A stretch of DNA of 55,421 bases from Armatimonadota bacterium (lineage in GTDB: Bacteria > Armatimonadota > Zipacnadia > UBA1398 > JAKPQA01), in NCBI GenBank assembly GCA_029547025.1, contig JAKPQA010000005.1, positions 67,880 through 123,300 of the forward strand, written 5' to 3'. Shown piece after piece: positions 1 to 7,393 of this stretch. Numbering within the stretch: position 1 is the first letter of the stretch; each line of letters opens with the position of its first letter. The notes under the pieces were generated by a model. It did not search any database, was not told the DNA's origin, and saw only the letters and a list, made by a program, of their open reading frames with translations. The translations under genes were made by a program, and so were the position numbers.

Positions 1-947
1 ATGTGTATGGCGTCGAGGCCGACCCTGGCGTCCGCTACCAGCTTTCCCAGCGGGCGGATCACATTCGCCATGCCATGTCGGGCCGGGTGCGGTTCAACCG
101 GGCGATCATCAACCCGAAGAGCGACACGTTTTGCGACCTGACGGGCGAGTGGCGGCTCCACGTGCTGTTTGGCGAGTCCAACATGTCGCAGTACGCCACG
201 GCGCTCAAGGTGGGCACTACCGGTCTGGTGTTGACCTTGGCCGAGCTCGGGCTTCTCTCGGACGACACCTGGCTGGCGCGGCCGGTGGCGTCGCTTCGCC
301 GGATCTCGCGCGATGAGAGCCACCGGTGGATCGTCGCCCTGGCGGACGGTGGGTCCATCAGCGCGGTCGACCACCAGCGACGGTACCTGGAGCTGGCTCA
401 ACGCTACCTGGCAGGCTGCGGCGGTGACGCGGACTGGGTCATCGGGGAGTGGTCGCGGGTTCTGGACGACCTTGAGGGGGACCCGCGTCGCCTGGTTGAC
501 CGGCTGGACTGGGTCGCGAAGGAGGAGCTCCTCCGGCTCTACGTCGATGAGGAGGGTATCTCGTGGCAAGATGAGGTCCTCCATAGCCTGGACCTCGAGT
601 ACCACAACATCGATCCGCGATCGGGTCTGTTCTACTCACTGGAGGAGCTCGGACGGGCGGAGCGGCTGGTGTCGGATGACCGCATCGAGTGTGCCATGAG
701 GAGCCCGCCCGAGGGCACGCGCGCCCGGGCACGCGCCCAGGTGGTTCGGGCCATTTTGGAGCGGGGTCACCGCAACTACGCCATCGACTGGGACTCGATC
801 CGGATCCTCGGGGAGAAGGAGATGCTCCAGCTCGACCTGGACACGCCTGAAGGCCCTCCCCCGGAGGTTATCGACCGTTTCTGCCAGGGTCTCGATCGAG
901 TCGGCCGTTTCGACGATCCGGACGAAGCGCTGCTCTGGATCGTGTAG
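1..947 (+). CDS. Pup ligase / depupylase family protein (PafA/Dop), 5' truncated by window
   Basis: The gene enters from the left edge, so only about the C-terminal 315 residues are visible. They contain the carboxylate-amine-ligase-like core of the PafA/Dop family: a QLSQRADHI segment, an IINPKSD segment, then RLHVLFGESNMSQYATALKV and GTTGLVL, which match the conserved GD(S/A)NM..LKVGTT block. The C-terminus (TRARARAQ, then IDWDSI) also follows the family. PafA ligates the ubiquitin-like protein Pup to lysines of proteasome substrates, and Dop deamidates Pup or removes it. I cannot say which of the two this is, because the diagnostic N-terminal loop lies outside the window. Such genes usually cluster with pup and proteasome genes, expected just upstream. 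The family call is firm. Confidence 0.87.
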   Translation, partial: VYGVEADPGVRYQLSQRADHIRHAMSGRVRFNRAIINPKSDTFCDLTGEWRLHVLFGESNMSQYATALKVGTTGLVLTLAELGLLSDDTWLARPVASLRRISRDESHRWIVALADGGSISAVDHQRRYLELAQRYLAGCGGDADWVIGEWSRVLDDLEGDPRRLVDRLDWVAKEELLRLYVDEEGISWQDEVLHSLDLEYHNIDPRSGLFYSLEELGRAERLVSDDRIECAMRSPPEGTRARARAQVVRAILERGHRNYAIDWDSIRILGEKEMLQLDLDTPEGPPPEVIDRFCQGLDRVGRFDDPDEALLWIV

Positions 948-1097
948 CTGGCGGGCGGGAGGGGTTGGGGGCCTGCTGGTTCGCGCCGGCCCGGGGTTCC
1001 GGGTTCCGACTTCGCCCGGGGGCGACCGCTGGCTTTGGTGGCTGGTATACTTCCCCCTCCGCGGGTTGGTGGCCGACACAACCTTTGTGGGGTGCGC

Positions 1098-2240
1098 GTG
1101 TCTGACCGTAGCCGCTGCCGGCGCTGGATCGTCCAACCATGGGGGCTCTGCTTGTTGTTGTATGTGGCGGCGCTAGTCAGTCTCGGCGTGAGCTTCGGCG
1201 CCGCGCTTCTTGCGATCCGGTTCGCTCCCGCGCTGGGCTTCATCGACCAGCCCTCGGCGCGGAAGATCCACGCCCGGGCCATGCCATTACTCGGTGGACC
1301 TGCCATCGCGGCCGGATTCGCGTCGGGCCTGGCGTGGGCCTGGATCGGTGCGGGAGGCGAGCCGCACGCCGGTTGGCCGCCCCATGGGCTTCTTCTCGGC
1401 CTGGGCGCGTTCGCGCTCGCCGTAGGCCTATTCGATGACCGCCGTCCACTCGAGACGCGCGGCAAGCTGTTCACGCTGCTCATTCCATCGGCCGCGGCGG
1501 GCGCTCATCTCTGGTGGTCTGGCCGGGATGCGGGCATTGGGGTCGCCGACGCATGTCTTGCCGCCGCGTTTCTGCTGGGTCTCACGAACGCGATGAACTT
1601 CCAGGACAACATGGATGGCCTTCTCGGTGGCGTGGCCTTCGCCGCGTGTGCGGGCATCGCCGTGACGCTGGGGATCGGGTCGCCAGCGGTGGGAGGCGAG
1701 GCGTCTCGTCTCGTGCCGCCCGTGGTGCTGGCAGCGGCGTGCGCTGGGTTCCTGGTTCTGAACTTCAGGCCTGCGCGGCTTTTCATGGGCGATGCCGGCA
1801 GCCTGTTCGTCGGGTTCGTGGCTGGCCTCATGGCCGTGGGGTGCGCCTTCCACGGGCCACCGGCGGGGGGGACACCGGCCGCCTCCGGCGCATCGCCGCT
1901 GATCTTCCTCTGCTTGCTGTTCGGCCTCCCGATCTGTGATGGAGCGCTTGTGACGGCGTCGCGTCTGGCGAACCGGCGAGTGCTCACGGCGGGGGCCAGG
2001 GACCACGCCTCGCACCGGCTGGTGCTCGCCGGACTCGAGGACCGCTCGGCCGTGCTGGCGCTCTATGGGGTGTCGGCCGCGTTCGCCGCTCTTGCCGTGC
2101 TCTACGCGGCGACGCGGTCGGTGGCCGTGCCCATCGTTGCCGTTGCGATCGTCGCTCCGCTGTGGGTCTGGCTGTACCGTCTGCCCATCTACACCGAGCG
2201 GGAGCCCGTTCGGCCGCGTGTTCGTCAGCAGGAGCTCTAG
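1098..2240 (+). CDS. Undecaprenyl-phosphate sugar-1-phosphate transferase, MraY/WecA family
   Basis: A polytopic membrane enzyme of about 380 residues. By family it transfers a sugar 1-phosphate from a UDP-sugar to undecaprenyl phosphate, starting a cell-surface glycan. The hallmarks are present: LLGGPAI near the N-terminus, GLFDDR in the first acidic cytoplasmic loop, NFQDNMDGLLGG in the catalytic loop and FMGDAGSLFVG. The final histidine loop reads RDHASHRLV, less canonical than the HIHHRL of WecA, so the sugar is uncertain. The reading frame opens at 1035, but a GTG at 1098 or 1092 gives a more typical short N-terminus before the first helix; both lack a strong ribosome binding site. A TATACT box at 1046-1051 could be its -10 element. 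The next gene starts 4 bases after its stop, implying co-transcription. A second family member lies at 26403-27362. Confidence 0.87.
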   Translation: MSDRSRCRRWIVQPWGLCLLLYVAALVSLGVSFGAALLAIRFAPALGFIDQPSARKIHARAMPLLGGPAIAAGFASGLAWAWIGAGGEPHAGWPPHGLLLGLGAFALAVGLFDDRRPLETRGKLFTLLIPSAAAGAHLWWSGRDAGIGVADACLAAAFLLGLTNAMNFQDNMDGLLGGVAFAACAGIAVTLGIGSPAVGGEASRLVPPVVLAAACAGFLVLNFRPARLFMGDAGSLFVGFVAGLMAVGCAFHGPPAGGTPAASGASPLIFLCLLFGLPICDGALVTASRLANRRVLTAGARDHASHRLVLAGLEDRSAVLALYGVSAAFAALAVLYAATRSVAVPIVAVAIVAPLWVWLYRLPIYTEREPVRPRVRQQEL

Positions 2241-2244
2241 CCCC

Positions 2245-3291
2245 GTGCCCGTCTACTACGCCCTGTGCTGCCCCGGCCTCGAGGATGTGGTCTCTGCTGA
2301 GATCGGCGAGTGCGACCTGGAGGTGCTCGTGGCCGAGGCCCGGTTGGGATGGGTCATATTCGCTGGCGGTGGCACCGGCGCCGCGCTACCGGTGCTTCGT
2401 TCCGTCGATGCCGTGGGTCTATGGCTGGGCAGCCTCGACGGTCTTGAACCTGGCGCCGAGGGGCTGTGCCAGATCGAGGAGTGGGCGGCTTCACTCGAGG
2501 TCAGCGATGCCCTGGCGCATGTCCGCGCCATCCGGGATCTGCCGCGGCTTCCGCACTTTCGAGTCAGCGCCCATCGTGTCGGGACGCACTCCTACACGTC
2601 GATGGACCTGGCCGCGGCCGTCGGGGGGGGGATCCAGCGGGACACGGGCTGGCCCGTCCGCATGAGGGGCTACGACATTAACATCGTGCTCCGAGTGACC
2701 GGGCGACGGGCCATGGCGGGCCTCGAGTTGTGCGACAGTGCTGCCGAGGGGGCCGGGCCGCGCCCGGGCGGGGCGGCCCGACTGAAGCGGGGCGTGGCTC
2801 ACTGCCTGGTGCGGATGCTGGGTCTGGCGGGGCCGGAGCTCGTGATGGATCCCATGTGCGGGACCGGCTCGATCGTCCTCGAGTGCGTCCATCTGCACCC
2901 GGGGGCGCGGGTTCTTGGGGGGGACATGGACGGCCGGGCTCTCGGCATCGCTGCGGAGCGCTCGCGGGCGGTCTCGCCGGCGCCGGGCTGGGTGCGTTGG
3001 GACGCCCGCGCCATTCCATTGCGATCCGGCTGCGTCGATGGTGTGGTCTGTAACCTACCGTTTGGGCGGCGCGTGGGCTCCCATCGGAGGAATGAGCATC
3101 TCTACCCGGGGTTCTTCCGTGAGCTGTACCGGGTGCTTCGCCCCGGAGGGCGGGCCGTACTGCTGACGCTCGAGAAGCGGATGACGGAGCGTCTGATCAG
3201 CAAGCACCACGGGTTACGGGTGGCCGGTGTCCGTGTGGTCGAGCTGTCCGGTTTGCATCCGTCGGTGTATGAACTCGAGAAGCTAGCCTGA
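2245..3291 (+). CDS. THUMP-domain RNA N2-guanine methyltransferase (TrmN/Trm14/RlmL-like)
   Basis: About 348 residues. The first 150 hold a THUMP-type RNA-binding region (ending near MRGYDINIVLRVTGRRAMAG). The C-terminal half is a class I SAM methyltransferase with motif I MDPMCGTGSIVLEC and catalytic motif NLPFGRRVG, the N-(L/P)P-(F/Y) signature of enzymes that methylate an exocyclic guanine nitrogen. By family it modifies tRNA guanosine 6 or a 23S rRNA guanosine; the target cannot be told from sequence. The reading frame is open much further upstream, but homology begins at GTG 2245 (VPVYYALCCPGLEDV), four bases after the previous stop, so translation is probably coupled. The 3' end overlaps the convergent gene by 9 bases. 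Confidence 0.88.
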   Translation: MPVYYALCCPGLEDVVSAEIGECDLEVLVAEARLGWVIFAGGGTGAALPVLRSVDAVGLWLGSLDGLEPGAEGLCQIEEWAASLEVSDALAHVRAIRDLPRLPHFRVSAHRVGTHSYTSMDLAAAVGGGIQRDTGWPVRMRGYDINIVLRVTGRRAMAGLELCDSAAEGAGPRPGGAARLKRGVAHCLVRMLGLAGPELVMDPMCGTGSIVLECVHLHPGARVLGGDMDGRALGIAAERSRAVSPAPGWVRWDARAIPLRSGCVDGVVCNLPFGRRVGSHRRNEHLYPGFFRELYRVLRPGGRAVLLTLEKRMTERLISKHHGLRVAGVRVVELSGLHPSVYELEKLA

Positions 3292-5406
3292 CGGTGGGGC
3301 GGCCGCTGAGGCGGTTGCGGCTCGGCCGAGCCCGCGCAGCGCGATCTTGAGCTCGTCCATGGCCGCGGCGTCGGCATCAGGGCACTGGATAAGCAGCTCG
3401 GCAAATGCCTTGCGGCCCTCGGGGGTGGCGAGTGTCTCCGCGGCGGACTTCTTGCCGGTCTCAACCGAGTAGAGGTAGAACTCGCGGCCATTGAGCAGTT
3501 GGACCAGCCGGTCGTACTCGTTGGCGGCGCGGATGAGGAAGGCGGCCGAGCCCGACGGCACGTCCTTGGCCGCTCGGCGGAGGAAGGCCGAGGCCTGGGT
3601 CCGGGAGTCGATCAGGACGTCGAGGCACCACTTCACCGCGGGCACCAGGTCTTCGGGAGGCGGGGTTCCGGCGGGCAACGAGGTCAGGTACCTGGCCCAG
3701 GCATCATAGGCCGCCGGGCCATGGGCCAAGCCATCGGCGGCGGGCTGGCTGGCATCGCGTGCCGCATTGGTGATGACCTCGCGGAGCGTGTCGATGGGGT
3801 CTGGCTGGGCCTGGGGGTGAGGGCCGGGGTCGACCACGTACTCGAGGTCGTCGGCTTTCAGCCGCTGGACCTCGGCATCGGCGCCGTCGCCGTACAGCAC
3901 GGCGACGACCTCCATGGCTTTCTCATCGTACCCCATCAGGAGGCCGTGTTCGCCGTTGGTCTTGAGGAAGACGCAGGGGCGGCCCGCGTCGATCGCGGTC
4001 TTCAGCGTGGTCCACCGGGCGGCGGCATCGGCGGGGCCCGCGTAGGTACCCGAGCGGCCCAGGCCGGCCAGCAGGCTGCGAACGTGCGCCTCGCCCTGGA
4101 GAGTCCCGGCGGCGATCTGCACGCCCTCCACGGGCCACCGGATGGCGAAGGCGCCTCCGGAGGCGCCCATGATCTGCACGTAGTCCTCGGTTCCACCCAG
4201 GTACCGGAGGGCGGCGTCGAAACTGCCGGCGAGGGTGGTCTCGCCGCTGACGCCCCACTGCAGCACCGGCGGGTTGGGCAGAAGGGCGCTGGTGACACCG
4301 GACGCCGGCGCCGTTGGGGCTTCGGCCCCTGTTGGCGTGGCGGCGACGGCCGGCGCGCGGGGCTCTGGACCGGTCACCTGGCCCGCTTTGGCGGCAGCGT
4401 AGAGGCTGGCCAACTCCGTGCGGAGCTCCGCGGGCGCTTCGACCAGATCCGCGAAGGCGCGCACCGCCCAGGCGGTGGCGGAGTAAGACAGGATGGGGCT
4501 CCCGCATCGCCAAGAGCCATCGGGCTGCTGGTTGGACAGGAGGTAGGTGGCCGCCTTCTGGGCGACGGGGGAGCTCAGCGGCGTGCCCGCTCGGGCCAGG
4601 GAGCGCAGCACCACGGCGGTGGTGAAGGGGTTCGATGCCTCCTCGGGCCGGTATCCCCACCCGCCATCGGCACCTTGCCATGAGGTCAGGTTGGTGATGA
4701 TCTCTTCCCGGCGGGCTTTGAGCGACGGTGACTGGGAGCGGCAGAGCCACTCGAGCCGCACTGCGGCGCTGACAATGTCGGGCGCCGGTGTGCGAACGGC
4801 CCAGATGGACGCCTGGAACCGGGTCTCGGCGTATCCGCCCAGTGACTTGGCGTCATAGGCCAGCTGCAGGACATCGATGCACTTTGAGGAGACGAGGTAG
4901 GCGCCGGTGAGCATGGGGCCGCGCTTCGATTCGGCCTCCCAGTAGACGCCATCGTCCTCGAGGTGGCGCAGGTTGAAGATCTGGTTGGCGAGGAGCACGG
5001 CGGGGTCGACCACGGCCGACTGGAACTGCTTGTGGGCCGCGGCCAGTCCCGCGCCGATGTAGGCCGCCGCGTCGAGCGGGCCGTAGTCGTTGTCGATGTA
5101 GCCATCGGTGGGGACCGACTGGGCGGCGGTGTCGACCAGCGGGTTCACGTCCGAGGCGTCGACGGCGTAGCCGCGGGCAGCCGCCCTCGAGAGCGCCTCG
5201 AGCCCGTCCCCGTGCACATGGCATGCGACGCAGTTGTGTGTTTGCTGCCACTCGATGCCGGCTCGAACGAGGTAGCCGGCACCGCGTTGGGCCGACCGTG
5301 CCAGGTCGGCGGCCACCGGTCCCTGGGCGCGCGCGATGGGCCCCGCGGCCAGCAGGGCCACGGCGCCACCGATCCAGGCGGCGGTACTGAGCTTGGGGAC
5401 TGTCAA
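3283..5406 (-). CDS. Secreted heme-motif protein with terpenoid-cyclase-like toroid and C39/BtrH-like domain
   Basis: I start this at TTG 5406, which has GGAGGG about six bases upstream and gives a clean signal peptide (MTVPKLSTAAWIGGAVALLA, then AGPIARA). Right after it comes one CVACH heme c motif (residues 59-63) in the context WQQTHNCVACH. Residues of about 70-370 contain alpha/alpha-toroid repeats of the prenyltransferase/squalene-cyclase type (GADGGWGYRPEE, QPDGSWRC). A Pro/Ala-rich linker follows, then a region (MGASGGAFAIRW, HGLLMGYDE, AYDAWARYL) resembling the BtrH/C39-peptidase-like fold. The protein is about 707 residues and extracytoplasmic by prediction. No enzymatic activity can be assigned; the toroid and the C39-like part may bind rather than catalyse. 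The upstream reading frame to 5487 is probably untranslated. Confidence 0.72.
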   Translation of the reverse strand: MTVPKLSTAAWIGGAVALLAAGPIARAQGPVAADLARSAQRGAGYLVRAGIEWQQTHNCVACHVHGDGLEALSRAAARGYAVDASDVNPLVDTAAQSVPTDGYIDNDYGPLDAAAYIGAGLAAAHKQFQSAVVDPAVLLANQIFNLRHLEDDGVYWEAESKRGPMLTGAYLVSSKCIDVLQLAYDAKSLGGYAETRFQASIWAVRTPAPDIVSAAVRLEWLCRSQSPSLKARREEIITNLTSWQGADGGWGYRPEEASNPFTTAVVLRSLARAGTPLSSPVAQKAATYLLSNQQPDGSWRCGSPILSYSATAWAVRAFADLVEAPAELRTELASLYAAAKAGQVTGPEPRAPAVAATPTGAEAPTAPASGVTSALLPNPPVLQWGVSGETTLAGSFDAALRYLGGTEDYVQIMGASGGAFAIRWPVEGVQIAAGTLQGEAHVRSLLAGLGRSGTYAGPADAAARWTTLKTAIDAGRPCVFLKTNGEHGLLMGYDEKAMEVVAVLYGDGADAEVQRLKADDLEYVVDPGPHPQAQPDPIDTLREVITNAARDASQPAADGLAHGPAAYDAWARYLTSLPAGTPPPEDLVPAVKWCLDVLIDSRTQASAFLRRAAKDVPSGSAAFLIRAANEYDRLVQLLNGREFYLYSVETGKKSAAETLATPEGRKAFAELLIQCPDADAAAMDELKIALRGLGRAATASAAAPPSG

Positions 5407-5600
5407 CGCGCACCCTCCACTTCCACGTCCCGGACAACGGTCGGACACGCCGGGAGCGCCGGCGTTCCCCGGGCCCGGCTGCCGCATCCCCGCGGTCGTG
5501 CCGAGGAGGTGAACGCGGCGCGGCTGCCTAACCTACGCGACGAGTAGTCCCGATGGGGCCCTGGGCGCGGTGTGCTGGTTGGGCGAAAGGGGATTCTGAG

Positions 5601-6536
5601 GTGTCGGTGGACAAGACCAAGCGGGCCGCTTCCCTTCTTGACTGGCCCGAGTTGTATGACGCCACATTCGCCTACCGCGATATCCCGCGCGAGGTTGATT
5701 TCATCCTCGCGGCGTTCAAGCGGATCTACGGTTACGAGCCGGAGGGGATCCTCGATCTGGCGTGTGGCACGGGCAGCCACTCGATCGAGTTCGCCCGGCG
5801 CGGTTTCCGAGTGTGCGGTATAGACCGATCCGAGACCATGCTTGGCGCCGCCCGCCAGAAGGCTCAGGAGGCCAACCTCGAGATTGACTTTCGCTGTGAG
5901 GATATGAGTGACTTCCGTGTTGAAGGTCCCTTCAGTTGCGCCATTTGTATGCTGCATTCGCTGGCCTATCTGACGACGAACGATGAGCTGACTCGCCACT
6001 TTGGTCTGGTGAGCCGCGCGCTGGCGAGCCGAGGCCTGTATGTCATCGAACTTGGTAATCCGCACCCCTGGTTGGCGGACCCGCCTCGCATGAGGCGCGA
6101 GCGCTGGCAGTCGGGCTCCTGGAGCGACACGCGTGACGGCATGAGGATCCGGGCGACCGCCTACCGGGACCCCGTTGACTGGATCACTGAGACGGCTCAG
6201 GTCGAGATGGTGGTTGACATCACGGGCCGCGGTGTGTCGCGGCACCTTTCGGAGATCTCGACGCAGCGCCTTCTGCTGCCCCAGACGCTTCGCCTCCTGG
6301 CCGAGCTTGGCGGCGGGTTGCGGCTCACGGACTACTTTGGGGACTTCTCGCTCGACCAGCCGATGTCCCGGAGCCGGCGGCATGTTCGGATGATCGGCCT
6401 GTTCGCGAAGGGGACGGCAGCCTCGGGGCGCGGCGGAACGCGGAAGCCTCGCCCGCCGCGGCCCGGCAATGGCAAGCCCCCGACGCTGCTCACGGAGTTG
6501 GACGGCGACAATGCCGACGCCGGGAGCGCCATATAG
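5601..6536 (+). CDS. Class I SAM-dependent methyltransferase
   Basis: About 311 residues with a Rossmann-fold methyltransferase domain. Motif I is ILDLACGTGSHSIEFARRG (residues around 50-70), motif II has GIDRSETML, and CEDMSDF occupies the adenine-binding acidic position. The C-terminal third has the extended beta-sheet seen in small-molecule methyltransferases. The last 40 residues are Gly/Arg/Pro-rich and probably disordered. The start is GTG 5601 with AAAGGGG 9 bases upstream; the frame is open to 5553 but without a site there. The substrate is unknown. The gene diverges from the heme-motif protein across about 195 bases and converges with the next gene, leaving only 15 bases between stops. 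Confidence 0.8.
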   Translation: MSVDKTKRAASLLDWPELYDATFAYRDIPREVDFILAAFKRIYGYEPEGILDLACGTGSHSIEFARRGFRVCGIDRSETMLGAARQKAQEANLEIDFRCEDMSDFRVEGPFSCAICMLHSLAYLTTNDELTRHFGLVSRALASRGLYVIELGNPHPWLADPPRMRRERWQSGSWSDTRDGMRIRATAYRDPVDWITETAQVEMVVDITGRGVSRHLSEISTQRLLLPQTLRLLAELGGGLRLTDYFGDFSLDQPMSRSRRHVRMIGLFAKGTAASGRGGTRKPRPPRPGNGKPPTLLTELDGDNADAGSAI

Positions 6537-6551
6537 CGCGGCCCCCGGCAG

Positions 6552-7220
6552 CTAGGGTTGTCCCTTGGCCTGGGGCGCTGCCTTCTCCTCCGGCTGCTCC
6601 TGGGCCGGTGCCGAGCTATTCTGAGCCTTGCGTTCACCTTTACGCACCGCTGGCCGCGCTCCGGCGAGCCCTCCGACGTTCCCTTCGGCCTGGGCCAAGG
6701 CCTCGTCGGCATCGCGGCGCGCGTCCCGGCAGATCGCTTCGTAGGCCTGTCGCAGCGACTTCTTGGCGGGTCCGATCAGCGGGGCATCATCGCCGATGGC
6801 CTTGCCCGCGCCTTCGACCAGGCCCTCGGCCGCCTCGATGGATTCCTGAGCGGCCTGGAAGTTCCGCGCCGCCACCTCGGTGCGGGCTCGCTTCACCTGC
6901 TCCAGGGCGCCCTCGGCGGCAGCGCTCAGCAGGACCTGAGTTCTCGCCTCATAGAACGCGGCGGCTTCCTCGGCTTCGGTGAGTGCTGGACCCTTCAGCG
7001 CCCACAAGACGAGTCCGCCGGCGGCGGCCCCGACCACGAACACGATGAACAGCGCCAGGCCGCCGAAGCCCCCGACGGATTCGCGGGGGAGCAGGCCGCG
7101 GTCGCCAATGATGCCGACCTCGCGCGATCGGACCCATACGTTCTCTGCCTCATCGTCGTGGGTGGCGGAGGGGTCATGGGTTGTCGGGGCAGGCTTGGGA
7201 GTCGCTTCGTCTTCAGGCAT
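6552..7220 (-). CDS. Single-pass membrane protein with coiled coil, unknown function
   Basis: About 222 residues with no recognised family. An acidic, Pro-rich cytoplasmic N-terminus is followed by one hydrophobic segment (GGLALFIVFVVGAAAGGLVL) at about residues 52-71. Next comes a long Ala/Glu/Arg helix likely to form coiled coil (TEAEEAAAFYEARTQ and onward, residues about 80-180). The C-terminus is low-complexity, rich in Lys, Gln and Pro. The layout suggests an anchored scaffold or tethering protein, but that is inference. I chose ATG 7220, where the acidic soluble N-terminus begins, behind a GGGGG stretch; the frame is open to 7271. It follows the RIFT-barrel gene on the same strand after a gap of about 170 bases. 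Confidence 0.6.
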   Translation of the reverse strand: MPEDEATPKPAPTTHDPSATHDDEAENVWVRSREVGIIGDRGLLPRESVGGFGGLALFIVFVVGAAAGGLVLWALKGPALTEAEEAAAFYEARTQVLLSAAAEGALEQVKRARTEVAARNFQAAQESIEAAEGLVEGAGKAIGDDAPLIGPAKKSLRQAYEAICRDARRDADEALAQAEGNVGGLAGARPAVRKGERKAQNSSAPAQEQPEEKAAPQAKGQP

Positions 7221-7393
7221 ATTCAGCCCCCACTCACTGATATCTCGCAGCGCAATGGGCGCGGGTATCATAGACAGCCGCTTAGCTGAGCGTCAACCGG
7301 ACTCGCCGGGCTCCGACGGGTCTGGAGCGCTTCCCGATGCGAACTGCGACGGGGGAGGTGGCTGTTCGCGCACTCTCCCATGCCAGGTATGCC

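Noticed and set aside
3499-4683. 394-residue plus-strand reading frame opposite the heme-motif protein
   Set aside because: Low-complexity Gly/Arg/Val composition with no motif. It is the complement of a well-supported secreted protein; long antisense frames are expected at this GC content.
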